Source: Parus major (lineage: Eukaryota; Chordata; Aves; Passeriformes; Paridae). From it: a DNA stretch of 64,000 nt. A program made the position numbers and the translations under genes. The notes under the pieces were generated by a model. The model worked only from the letters and a program-made list of their open reading frames with translations. It was not told where the DNA came from and made no database searches. The DNA is taken from contig NC_031776.1 in the NCBI RefSeq assembly GCF_001522545.3, forward strand, positions 27,601,634 to 27,665,633, read 5' to 3'. Below, in pieces: positions 52,909-64,000 of this stretch. How positions within the stretch are numbered: position 1 is the stretch's first letter; each line of letters begins with the position of its first letter.

Positions 52909-55754
52909 CTGTAGCATGCAAACTCATGAGATTTAGCTAAAAAATGTTTCATTTCAGATACCACCTATTGCCATTTTTTCCATTGGAAAACTTGACTGTA
53001 GCAGAGGCCTTAAATCAAAAGCCTGTGTGACAGTTTCTGATCTTTGAGCAGCTTTAAGGGCTGTCAAAAAGAAAAAACATTCATACCTAGTTAAATGAAG
53101 TTGTTTGGTATGGATTGAGGTGTTTGTCAAGTAGAGCCATGCAAAAGATTAAAGCATTATCTGTCAGTGAAACTATTGTATTTTGGCTTATGTAATTCTA
53201 CAGGGTTTTTTTTCCATATTTTGCTTTTCAAGGAAAGTGTAGGTGCCTTCAGCATTATATCTAAAAAGGGAATTATACATTGCAGATAGTATTTCATTCT
53301 ATATTTAACAGCTCTTTTTGAACAAGAAAAACTATAAACTCTTTGCTGGGACTTGCACTGAAGTCATGGTGGTTCCTAGTTGTTAATGATATTTTACAGT
53401 GACAGGCCTGTTCTGCTTGCAGTGTCAAGAAAAACAGTAGCTCATTCGGTGTCTGGGTTTCCACTAAAGTTTACTGATATTGGACTGCAGTACTGCCCAC
53501 ACTGCATTGGCATGGTATGTGTATATGAGAGGTATGTGCAAAATGTGACAGCAGGACTGCTGCTTCAATGATAAAGCCATGAAAACAGTGAATACATTGG
53601 GCAGGGCTTCCCTGGCCAGTGGAGCTGCCAGCAGAGAAGAGCAAACTTGCTGTGTCTTACATAGCAGAGATGAGCAAGAAAAAGGCATGGCTAAGTCTTG
53701 ATAGACTTTAACAAAAAAAATCTCCAAATACTTTTATTATTTAAAAAGTGGAAATTCCTATTTGTTTTAAATTATGAGAGATTTGAGACCATTCATGATC
53801 CAATGAAGGTTTTCTGTGAAGAAAAAAAAATAAATTTCTTTTCAGAATATACTGGTATTTTATATGGTTAAATATGAGTATTAATCCTGGTTTAATCATT
53901 AACCAGGAATCTGTGTAGGTATTGGGATGCCAGGTAAGCTAAATGGACTGCTCTCCCTCCCCTCAGCATTTACTAACACCTTCAACTGGAGGTTATACAG
54001 ACAAATGTGCTTTCTGTAGCCTATATAATTCCTACAACTGATGCTGTAAGACACATCTGCAGGGTTACTAAGAAAAGTGGAATATTAATTTCTCTGTCAT
54101 TGACAAAATTAATTCCCTTTGGATGATGCTAAACCTTCCTTGGAGGTAACTCCTGTCTAGCTTCTAAGGATGCTCCCCAATGCTTTAATTCTAACACCAA
54201 CCAGGTTATACCAAGTCCTGAGTGGATTCAAAGGTTCACAAGGAAACCACTTTCTTCCCAGCTGCCAAGCTCACACTCCTGAATGAACCTGAATGTAAGA
54301 GTTCAGGGGAGCAAATCTGCTTTGGGCTAGTGAATATTCAGAAATGAGATCTTGAGATGCAATCCAAAATGGTGCAGCTTGTTTAAGCCTGGAAGAGAGA
54401 AGGCTTTTCTGCACTGTGCCATGATGTAGAAGGGGTAAATGACCACTGAAGAAAGTCTGGTGCTTTAAAGACTGATTTTAGTCAGCTGCTTGTACTGTGG
54501 TAATGCCATACTGCTGGTATGCCTGATATGGAGGTGCTTCTGGTGTCCTGCTAGTCCTAAGGAGAGAAGTCAGAGGCTGCACAAGGGTGTGTAATGAGTT
54601 TTGGCAGCCTGGATGTAGATTTTGTGTTGCTACTTCCTGCAGACAGTTGTGAAATGACCTTTTATTAATCCATAAAAAGATAAATGGCTTCAGTTAAAAC
54701 CAGCTGGAGGTAGGCATGGGAAATGGCACTACATGAGATACCAGGAGGGAGGGAATGAGGAAACGAAATGCTAGGTGGATCTCTGTAGCATGTTTGCTCT
54801 TATTTCTGATTCCCCAGGCATGACATATTCTGTTTCAATTGGAGTAGTAAACAGTAAGGTCAGAGGAGATGTGACTGGGATCTCTGCTCATCCTGACTGG
54901 TCAATACCATTTTGACAGTTAAATTTCTGCAGGGAAATTTTCAGTCTTTTAATCAAGTGCAATATACACCCAAATCCAACCTTCCCTCATGTTCTATTGA
55001 GAAGAGATCAGGTGGAGAAAACCCATGCTTCTCTGGCATCTAAAATAATCTGGGCTGAAACAGAAAATGTTCTGCCAACCTCAGTTGCTAAACTACCTAC
55101 AGATTGAGAACTGATCCAAACAGTGTCACTTACAGCCAGTTGGCTCTGACACTTCTGCTAGACAAAGTATTTTTTTCCTTAAGATGCACTAGACTGATAC
55201 CTCTTTTGAAGTGCTCCAGTGCATCCCTCCATGCTGACCAGGTTTTCAGAGGGGTTTTGTCCTCAAGTCCCTTGAACATCAGGGATTTTCAATGGCAAAT
55301 GAATGATGACTAGGCATTACCCCTAAAGGATAAAGACAGTGAGGCCACGGGGGTGTCCTGGCTAAAAGACTTCTGTTCTTGAGTGATGGATGGGATTTTG
55401 TAGCACGATGGGTTATCCAAGGATAATACAGCCAGAGGGGTCATCACATCAACAGTTGCTTTTTCTTTCTAATGGTAGAGGAAGCACTGTGAGGTGTGAG
55501 AGTAACATTCCTGTTTTACAGTGGTGGTTAGGTGAAAAAGCAGCATTTCTCCTTAAGCTCATTTTAGAGCTGTTATGCGATCACAGAAGAATGAGGAGCT
55601 GGGGAAACTTCAAATAGGTGAACAGGAAAAGAAAGTGCCCAAATGGCAAACATCTGTCTTCGTCTATCTCTGCCTGTCTGTGCTTGAAATCTTTGATAGC
55701 TGGGCTCAGAGAAGAACATTTAACTCAGCGACTAACAAAGTACAAACAAGTATT

Positions 55755-55915
55755 CCTCACAACACTCCCTTTGGGACAACAATTATTGTCCCAAATCACA
55801 AAAACTGGAGTTACAGTAGAGAAATCAAAGTCATTCAGTGAGCAGAATCAATGTCTGAGCTGGGACCAGGATCTTGGCTTTCCAAACTTCTTTTTGGCTC
55901 TCTAGTCACTGAAAA
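55755..55915 (+). mobile_element. Possible MIR-like SINE remnant
   Basis: The order of CCTCACAACACTCCC, ATTATTGTCCCAAATCACA, TCATTCAGTGAGCAGAATCA and GAGCTGGGACCAGGATC mirrors the MIR body. Very diverged. Confidence 0.45.
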
Positions 55916-56299
55916 CTGTAAAGACTAAAATATGAAGGCAAACCTGCAACAACATGCAGTTTCGCTGATCGTTTCCAAAGCAATCGTGCCCAACAGCTCC
56001 TGAACATAAAACAATCCCCTAACCCCTCTACCCAACCCCAAAACAAAGAATAATTTCTTGTATCCGTATAACCACATCAGCGTTCTCTTTCGCCCCCCGA
56101 CTACCTGCTCAGCTAACAACCGAGCGCCGCGCCGTGCCCCCGCGGCTGTTCATCAGAGGGGAGACATGGCAGCGGTGCAGCCCGGGGATGCACAGCAATA
56201 CGGCTGCGGAGCTTACAGGGGTAGGGAATAAAACAAAAATCCCCTCCCGGTCCCTGCGGGGCGGCGGTGCCCGCACCTGTGCCCGGGGCGGCCGGACCC

Positions 56300-56571
56300 N
56301 NNNNNNNNNNNNNNNNNNNNNNNNNNNNNNNNNNNNNNNNNNNNNNNNNNNNNNNNNNNNNNNNNNNNNNNNNNNNNNNNNNNNNNNNNNNNNNNNNNNN
56401 NNNNNNNNNNNNNNNNNNNNNNNNNNNNNNNNNNNNNNNNNNNNNNNNNNNNNNNNNNNNNNNNNNNNNNNNNNNNNNNNNNNNNNNNNNNNNNNNNNNN
56501 NNNNNNNNNNNNNNNNNNNNNNNNNNNNNNNNNNNNNNNNNNNNNNNNNNNNNNNNNNNNNNNNNNNNNNN
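56300..56571. other. Assembly gap (272 N)
   Basis: A run of N between CpG-rich flanks (GGCCGGACCC before, GCACCCCGCC after). The missing part is likely KALRN promoter or 5' UTR, and the true length may differ from 272. Confidence 0.99.
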
Positions 56572-56701
56572 GCACCCCGCCCCGGCCGCACCGCCCAGCG
56601 CAGCCCGGGGGCAGCGCAGCCCAGCCCCGGGGCAGCCGCCCCGCAGGCACCGCGGAAGGGATGATCCGAGCGGCGCTCGGTTGGGCTCGCAGCTGAACGC
56701 G

Positions 56702-56758
56702 CCTCCATCCCTCCCTCCCTCCTCTTCTCCCTCCCTCTTTTTCTCTCTCTCTCTCTCG
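56702..56758 (+). repeat. Pyrimidine-rich CCCT/CT tract
   Basis: An almost pure C/T stretch of CCCT units followed by (CT)n, about 65 bases upstream of the KALRN ATG. It may be polymorphic and is probably in the 5' UTR or core promoter. Confidence 0.8.
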
Positions 56759-56825
56759 GCTCTCCTCCTCCCTAACTCACTGGATATTACCAGCCGCCGG
56801 GCTCGCCGCCGCCTCTCCCCCAGCC

Positions 56826-56898
56826 ATGAATCCCGCCGAAGGGGCGGCGGAGGAAGGCGCTGTCCCTGACTCCGAGGTGGATGCTTTCTTCCGAACAG
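56826..56898 (+). CDS. KALRN: KALRN first coding exon (kalirin RhoGEF, amino-terminal 24 codons)
   Basis: Encodes MNPAEGAAEEGAVPDSEV followed by DAFFRT and the first base of a Gly codon, then the donor GTAGGG (phase 1). Kalirin is a large spectrin-repeat RhoGEF (Rac1/RhoG and RhoA exchange) acting in neurons at dendritic spines. This acidic, Ala/Gly-rich leader ending in AFFRTG matches the corresponding leader of the paralogue TRIO, which reaches AFFRSG before its SEC14-like domain, so the exon would splice to the SEC14-encoding exon outside this window. Kozak context CAGCCATGA is acceptable. It sits in a CpG island, diverging from CCDC14 as in human 3q21. Only this exon is in the window. A different KALRN leader isoform exists in mammals; its exon is not seen here. 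Confidence 0.82.
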
Positions 56899-59800
56899 GT
56901 AGGGGAACCGCGGGGAAGGGGCCAGGGCAGCGCCGGGCCCTGCCTCCGCCGCGGGATGCGGGGCTGGCGGCTGCAGCGCGGGCACCGCCAGCAGCGGAGC
57001 CGCGGGGAGGGGAGAAGAGGGGATGGAGGGGAGAAGAGGGGATGGAGGGGGTCCCCGCCTGCCGCCTCGCTTTGTCCGCCGCAGCCCCTCGGTGCGCCCG
57101 TGCCCCCGTCACTCCTCCCGCCCCCGGGAGGATGCTACCGCGGGGCTGCGCTTCCACAGCTTCGGGAGAGGACCGGCCAGGCCCCCGCCCCAAGCAGGCA
57201 CAAAAGCCCCGCGGGGATGCTCGGGGAGAGCCGTCGCGTTTTAACCCCCTCGGGAAGCAGCGCCGGCTGGGCCCCACCGGGCCCCCGCCCCGGGCGGCGA
57301 CGGCCACGGCCACCCGGGTACCGGCTGGTATTTGGAAGCGGAGCTGGCTGCCTGCCCCGCTCCAGCCGGGCGAAGCGCCTGGCGCTACCCCTGCCGCCCT
57401 CGCATGGGCAGCGAGGGAGTGCAGAGGCGCCCTGGGCAGCGCTCGCCCGCAGCCCCGCTGCCGGCCGGGGATGCTGACCTCGCGGAGACGGGCTCGCTAA
57501 GTACCTCTGGGCGGGGTGAGAGCCCTGTGTTTCACTCTCCCGATTCAGAGGATGCTGAAATGCAGCCAAAGTGTAGCTGGACTACAGCAGAGCGTAGGGA
57601 GCCTTTGCTAATGAAGCAGTGGTTAATTACATTTTGTGGGCAATGGTTACGTTGGGGTCCCCACTGCATCACCCATTTGTGAGGTGGTGTTTGTGTGGGA
57701 GCCCCCAGCTCTGAAGCATGGCTTTGCACAGGATGAGCATCTCAACTGAAGCAACTTGTGGTCTGCCTGACACACCTCCCCTCAGTTCTCCCTTGCTCCC
57801 TCCCCCATCAAAATCTTAAGGAAGTTTTATAATCTTCTTGGTAGATTTTTAATTAAAAATTGTAAAGGATTAAGTCCTTGTTTCATAAGGGGATTGACCC
57901 TTTTGGGCTAGGACTGACACTTACTGCCACAGCTGTTTGTCAAGACTGCTTTTCAGCTGTTTTCCTTCTTCTACCTGCTCATTAGCTACATACAATGCTT
58001 TGAGCTCCAGATACAAAAAAGCGATTATGTAATCACCAAAACTTTAAAGAAGTAAAATCCTGAAGGCCTGCAGCAGCTCCCTGCTATGGTAGACTGCACC
58101 CCATTTATGTGAAAACCCTTTGATCTAGGGGATAAGTATAATAAGGTCTGGCTGTGTGTATCTTATGATCCACAAGTCATTAAGCCATAGGGTATTTGCC
58201 TGTTGATAACCTACCTGGTTACAAGATAATTTCCTAAGTCTCAACAAATGACAGATTTGTTAGAAGAAAAGAAAAGAAAAACGGCCCACTAATTTTCCTT
58301 TTAAAAATAATGTGTTAATTAAGTTTCCCCCCTACCTTTTCTCTCCCCTCCTTCACCCAAAGCTGAATCATTTCTCTGTGACACTGCCTTCTCAACGTAA
58401 GCACGTTAGCAGAATTGAATTTGGAGAGAGTCAAATCTGTCTAGCTTATATAAAAAAAGTATTCCTAAATGAAGGAAAAGTACAGGGAACTGTATGGCTA
58501 GACATTTCTCCAAAGCTGCCTCCTTCACCTTAAATTTCACCTGTAGATCCATGAATACACTTGCAACCTGCATTAAACATTTAGCCCTGAGATTTCAGAG
58601 AGTCTCCTAACACTTCTGCTTCTTGAGGAAACCAAATCATAGGAAACTGGGCTTGGGAGAGGTGCCTAGGTCCTATCCTGGCACTGAAGCATGTAGGCAT
58701 AGGCCATCCCTGATGGTTGTCTGTCTTCACCTTAAGCTTCATCAAAGAAGATGGCACAATTCTTGTTTCTATATCAGTATGTAACATCTTGTGTCCAAAA
58801 TGATGATGTAGGAAAATACCCCCAGACTATTAATTCTGGCTGTCTGCTGGCAACATCCCTGAGAAATGGGGAAAGCACAAGCACACGTATGACTTTTGTG
58901 AAATGACAGTGTTGGTTCTCTGTGGTGTTTGGGACCCCTTCAGTTGTGGGTTTGTGCACTGCTGTAGTGCCTGTGTGAAGTTGGGTTCAATGGATGGTGG
59001 AAGAGAACAGCTGATGTGGGACTTGGGAGAACAGTCATAGCCAGGACACAACTGATTTCCACCTCTGAGGCTGACAATAGCGATCCTGTCTGAGTAAGGA
59101 CTGTGAGATGGGGTCTGATTTCTAATAGCTACAGAGACCTGCATTGACTTAGTGTGCTTTTTTCCCTTGATACTAGATTTTTTTCTTCTACACCTTGTCC
59201 TGACTTGTATTCTGGATTTGTAAAGCATAACCATTGTCTTACACGCTCGCATCAAATAAAAAATTAATGTATATGGTTTAAAGATTAGCTGCTCTGATAA
59301 CCCAATCTTATATTAAACAGCCTGAACTCTTCCCAAATTCACAGTTACCACATGGAAAAGCATGAACTCATAATTTGTTAAAAAAAAACAGAGTTGAAAC
59401 AACTAAACCTCTCTGCGAGGCTTTTAGCAACCAGCTGGGCTTTGCACTGAGGCGGGAGGATCGATAGGCTGCTCCCTGGTACCGGCAGAGGAGGCTGATG
59501 CTGGGAGTGGCGCCGCTCACAGAGCAGCTCCCCCAGCAGCACCCAAACACTCCAGGTACCTGTCCCTTATCAGCGGGGACACCTGAGATAGCAGGTTTCT
59601 GAGCTGTACCTGGAAAGACAAACTGAAGAAATTAACGTGAAGTAATAAAGGAAGGTCTGTTCTGGTGCTTACACTGGCGAGAACTAGGAATGACTTTTCT
59701 TAAAAGGGTGGATTTAACAGCTGTGTAGTTGGTGCTGGCAGCCGGTTAAAACCTTCCTGGAGTCAGGCAGGAAAAGGACTATTCTAATTTTCACCATCAG

Positions 59801-62800
59801 ATATATGCAGTAAGAAATTCAGGAATTGTCTTTTAGAGAATCAATCACATGTAATTGGGATACAATAAACAGACCTGAAGGGCAGAAATTACAATTGCTG
59901 TCTCCAGCTCTGATTTCTAGGATAACACCATCTGCTGAATGGTAGTAGCAATTTCTGCATGATGTCTATTGCTTCTGTTTGAGTAAAAACCCAAATCTAT
60001 GCCTAGATATGCCGTACCAAGTTTCTTAAGACTGAGTTTTTTGATAGGTAAAATATGAGGACCAAAAGACCAAATTATGAGACCAAAATAAGAGAACAAA
60101 AAGGTTCTCTTTAACTCTTAATTGTCTGTATTAAATGTGTACTGAAACTTTTTTGTTGTGTGCAATGGAATCTAAATATTTACAGTTTCAAACATAAAGT
60201 AAGTCACTTTCAAAGTGTACAAATAAGAGATATCCCTTGAATACAGACACAGAGAGAAAGCTTTAGCTTCCTGCTTGAGCTGCAGTGATTTCTGCAGTGT
60301 GTTTTGGATACAGGGGTGAAACACATAAGGAAATTCTTTACCAAAATTTAAATATTTATAGAGGTCAGTGACAGAATTTCGCAAACTACCAATAACTAGC
60401 AAAAGTAGTCATCAATATTTCTTCTGCTTCTATCTGTTTTATTTTCTAATTTATTTTTCTGGCACTTAATTATAACTCTGATTGTGTCTGATATGAAGAT
60501 GCTGACTTTGTCATTGATACTTCTTGTGAGTTGAAAATCGATGTTGTTCCATCTCCTTTGGATACGATGAACTATTCTGTTTGCTCTCTGCTTTTCAGCC
60601 ACCCGTACTTCTAGTGTTGTTAATTTATGCACGAGTTACGGGCAGTTCTGCTATTAAATAACTTTAAAATGATTGGCATTGGCCAGGCTGTTTGAACAAA
60701 AGATGAGCTTGAAATGATGTCAGCAGAGAAGTGCTCCTCGAGGTTGATGGACTCAATTGTCTCCTTGCAGAGCAGGTAAATTGATTCAATTGAGTTGTCA
60801 CTGGGGTGAGGTGTTTGTTTGATGCCTGGCTTTCTTACCTTGAGACTTTATAATTCATAAGGCCTGGTGTGGTAATGTGTGCTGCTTTTAAAGGAGGCTC
60901 TGTTGCAGAAAAGACTGTCAGGTCTGTCCTACCATTTGAAAAGTTCTTGTGTTCTTTGAGGTGATGCTTCTAATCAAAATCTGTACAAGTCTCTGGAGGC
61001 TTTGACCTCTGACCCTGTCAGGAATATGAGTTTTGTTGTTTTCTTTCTTTATTGTCTAGTGTAGGTGATTTTTATTTTTTCATGTGATTGATGTGGCGGA
61101 GGAGTTGCTGTTTTATGACAGGTGGGAGCCCAGGTCCCCCTAAACATACCCAGTGCATGGGGGAGGCTGTGTGGCTCTGCCCTGTGGTTGTTCCATCTCC
61201 TCCACCTCGGGACTTTGTGGCAAATCTGCTAGTTCAGGAATTTTTATGTAGACACGGGAAAGGACATACAGGTGACTCAAGCGGTCTTGGTGGGAATAAC
61301 TGTCCTCTTCCCTCTCCTGCCATGCAGATGCTGCTAAGAAATGGGGCAGAAACTGCTGGATTGTGGCATCTTGTGTCAAAAAAGAAGGATCTCTTTTTGT
61401 CTGATGTTCGAAGGGAACAATTTAAATTAATGATTTATGTTCAGAGGAGCATTTCTTTCCCATACTGCTTCCTCCCTTCTCACACAGAAGTGTATACAGG
61501 GCAACAGGGATGATAGCTGATAGTTATTTACAATGTGTTTATTCTGGATGAGTTTGCATTGTGTTATAGGCCAGTAGGAAGATACTTACTCTATTTGATA
61601 TTAATTCAATTAATGCTGAACATAATTACTTCCAGAGGAAGGGGCCTTTCACACGCAGCTTCTGTTCAGAGCTCATCTGTACTGAAGTTCACAATCTTTG
61701 ATTTCCAGGTCAAGGTGCCATAGGGAACATAAGCTTAAAACACAGACATTAATGAAGTGCACAGGCACTAATAAGGCTTGCTATGGCACCTACAGAAATG
61801 ATGGGGGTGAACCTGTTGCCTACCTAGTGTTTTTGTGTTGAAATTCTGAAAGAAGAAAAGTGAAATCCTAAAGTCACCACAAAAGAGTGACCATTTTACA
61901 TGTAGGCTTGGATGGCCATGTCAGTCTTGGAATGATGAGGGGCTTGGATGCAGGTGAGCATCCAGCCTGGCCAGGCAAATACAACTATCACTCTTTCCTA
62001 CCACCTGCCTCCATACTGTATTTTATCAAGTATCATAATAATAACCTGCTGGGGAAACAGGAGGTTTTAAAAATGGGAGCGGCTTTGATGGGTTTGGTGG
62101 GTTTTCTTTGCTGTAATTTCCAGGCACACCCGCATGTTAGGAGCCTTTTAGGGAGTCCTCTGGCTGCACAGGTGCTCTGGGCCTCTTGAAGATTGGGAAT
62201 GAAGTATTCTGTTGTTTCAGCTGCTGTGACCTTATGGTCTCTGGAAAGGCTGATTATGGATGTAGAGCAGCTTTATTGCTCCATGGTGACATGTACCATA
62301 CAGCACCCAGTGGTATTTTAAGTACTTCATAGTTACATCAAAGAAAATACTTATGGAGTATTAGGCCTTATAAACCCATAGTGCTGTGCCTTTTACGGCT
62401 GGAACTTAAAGTCATGAAACGACTTAGAGGTATTTGTGCTTTTGTTTGATTTGGACTGGTGTCCTGCTTTTAATATTTCTTTGGATAAACAACTCCCGTT
62501 TTACAGCCTTGCATGGCTCACGCACCCTGTGTTTAACTGAAGGGACTCTGCCACTTGGGGAATTTTGCCTCGAGAATCTGGCAAGAATAACAGGGAATAT
62601 TCCAATACACGTTTTGCAAAAGAGAGCTGGATATGAAAAGAGAAGTCAAATATGATTGTCTGAATGGAGAGCCTTAAAGTGTAAAGGACTGTAAAAAAAA
62701 GAAGTCATAATATTTTGAATTATTTCTTTCCCACTCGCTTCTAGGATGGATTGTGTTACTGCTGTTCAGATCCAGAGAACTTCAGAGGAATTGCTTGGGA

Positions 62801-64000
62801 GTTTTCACAGATGTAACTGAAAACAGAACTTGGCCCAGGCACTGCAGTGGCAGTCGTAAATCTAGGTTTAAGTCAGTCACCTGTGTGATATGTGGCCTGC
62901 AGTGTGTTGAAATGGGATTTAGAGCATTTTGCGCTAGGAATGGAGTAACATTTCAGCAAAATATCTAAGTTTTCATGTCGTATTTCATATTTGGTTCAGA
63001 ATGATCCTTGTATTTGAATCCAGGGCAGTGACTTTCGTCTGTTTATGTCATTGTGAAAGTCATTAACCTTTGTGATTACTGTGGATTCACATTAATTTTA
63101 TTGAAATGAAATAAATTAATTTCATTTATTTTATTTTGAACTATTCAATGAACATTCAAAGTGATATATTAAAACTTCGTATCTTCACTGCTGAAGTGTT
63201 AAATATAATTTAAAACATTTGTTGAAGTTTAAGTAATTTCTGTTACTTAATCAAGGGCTTAGAAGATAATTCTATTTCTACTTTTAAATATAAATATTCA
63301 TTTTGTTTGCTCATTTTCATTAACGAGTGCCTGGAATAAATTGTGGTTTATTTGGGTTCTTTGTCTCTTATCAATGTGTGGTTTTCTTACTAAAATCTAG
63401 GAGTGTTTTTTGTTTCTTTCAAATTGCACAAAATGAAAACATTCAGGTACGTAGGTCTAATTTGTTGCACTTCCACTTCAAGGCAATAAATTGCCTTTAA
63501 AACTAAAAATGAAATTCCTTTTTTAGTAACCCTAATTATATGAACCAGCATTTCAGTTTCACTGATGGAACAAAACTACTGTAATTAGGCAGTCTGTAGT
63601 TTTTAGTGTAAAGTCACATCATGCTTTGCTGAGAATAATAAGAGGAAATGATCTTCAATTTAACGTCTTGGTGACTGACAGACCAGCTGCTCTGGTCATT
63701 TCTTTTAGTGAAGTGGCCTTGGGAAAAAGGATGAATGTATGTAGTTTGTGAGAGAAATTAAATTAACCTCGTTACATAATTAGTACCCATGTAGACATGG
63801 TAGAGGTTTCAGGTTTTTAAAATACTTTTTTTGGGTGGGGGAAGGGTAGTTTTGTTGTGTGGAATTAGCTGTGCTGAAGTGGTAGAAGACATGCCTTATC
63901 TTTACAATGATGATAATAATAATAAAAACATAAAGAGGAATGATTTGACTCCAAGATGCTGCTCTCTTCTGGGGATTGTGACCCTTTCTTTGCTAGGTGA
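56899..64000 (+). other. KALRN: KALRN intron 1 (start; continues past the window)
   Basis: Begins with GTAGGG. After the CpG island ends at about 57520 the DNA is AT-rich with no exon I can recognise, neither the SEC14 domain nor the alternative mammalian leader. A GC-richer spot at about 59440-59580 stands out. Several short ORFs here lack any family signature. Confidence 0.75.
57006..57044. repeat. Two tandem 18-base purine-rich units
   Basis: GAGGGGAGAAGAGGGGAT is repeated directly, followed by a third partial unit, in the CpG island just inside KALRN intron 1. Purine-rich with G-runs. Confidence 0.7.

Larger units (their letters stand above)
25410..56090. other. Gene-poor interval between CCDC14 and KALRN
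   Basis: About 31 kb without a recognisable gene. It contains two CR1 fragments, two MIR-like remnants, several microsatellites and three unassigned open stretches (28429, 43731, 52568). Ropporin-like sequence (ROPN1 in mammals) was looked for among the frames and not seen. Confidence 0.65.
56100..57520 (+). promoter_or_regulatory. KALRN: CpG-island promoter and 5' UTR region of KALRN
   Basis: A very GC- and CpG-rich stretch starting abruptly after AT-rich DNA at about 56090 and running into intron 1. It contains a pyrimidine tract (56702-56758) before the ATG and no TATA box that I can see. Part of it is missing in an assembly gap. Long open frames here on both strands are by-products of the GC content. 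Confidence 0.8.

Noticed and set aside
56109..57569. Long frames on both strands through the KALRN CpG island, several spanning the N-run
   Set aside because: They are products of GC content and of the N-run being read as open. Only 56826-56898 has a donor and a family match.
57332..57682. 116-codon plus-strand frame just inside KALRN intron 1
   Set aside because: Composition changes abruptly halfway where the CpG island ends, there is no family match, and it lies after the exon 1 donor.
58830..59255. 141-codon minus-strand frame in KALRN intron 1
   Set aside because: No family match and no splice-site context; treated as chance.

Overview
This is vertebrate nuclear DNA, almost certainly from a bird. 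It is AT-rich with long introns and two CpG-island promoters. Its interspersed repeats are mainly fragments of the avian LINE CR1, plus two degraded MIR-like remnants. There are no bacterial-type operons, no CRISPR array, and no retroviral or transposase coding region that I can recognise. All exon borders below were worked out by hand from reading frame and splice signals; none was checked against RNA.

Two protein-coding genes are supported. The first is a complete CCDC14 gene on the minus strand (24642 down to 14918). I can assemble 13 coding exons whose splice phases all agree, giving a 938-residue protein; the human protein is about 950 residues. It starts inside a CpG island (about 24450-24960) with GC boxes and three CCAAT boxes, and a plausible poly(A) signal lies about 260 bases past the stop. 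The second is the first exon of a KALRN (kalirin RhoGEF) transcript on the plus strand (CDS 56826-56898). It lies in a large CpG island that is interrupted by a 272-base assembly gap. The exon ends in a phase-1 donor after an AFFRTG-type sequence, the same place where the paralogue TRIO has AFFRSG. The rest of the window, to 64000, is KALRN intron 1.

Layout: 1-14.6 kb is intergenic DNA downstream of CCDC14 (in mammals MYLK lies on this side; I see no MYLK coding exon here). 14.6-24.7 kb is CCDC14. 24.7-25.0 kb is its promoter, with a CR1 fragment on each side. 25.4-56.1 kb is a gene-poor interval in which I find no ROPN1-like sequence, although ROPN1 lies between CCDC14 and KALRN in mammals. 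56.1-57.5 kb is the KALRN CpG island, and 57.5-64 kb is intron. Gene order and orientation (CCDC14 minus, KALRN plus, diverging) match human 3q21.

The gene-poor interval holds three short open stretches that look more protein-like than their surroundings or carry splice-like borders (28429-28527 plus, 43731-43967 plus, 52568-52908 minus). I could not assign them to any family. They are the best candidates for something undescribed, but the evidence is weak. No clear new biological system is visible.
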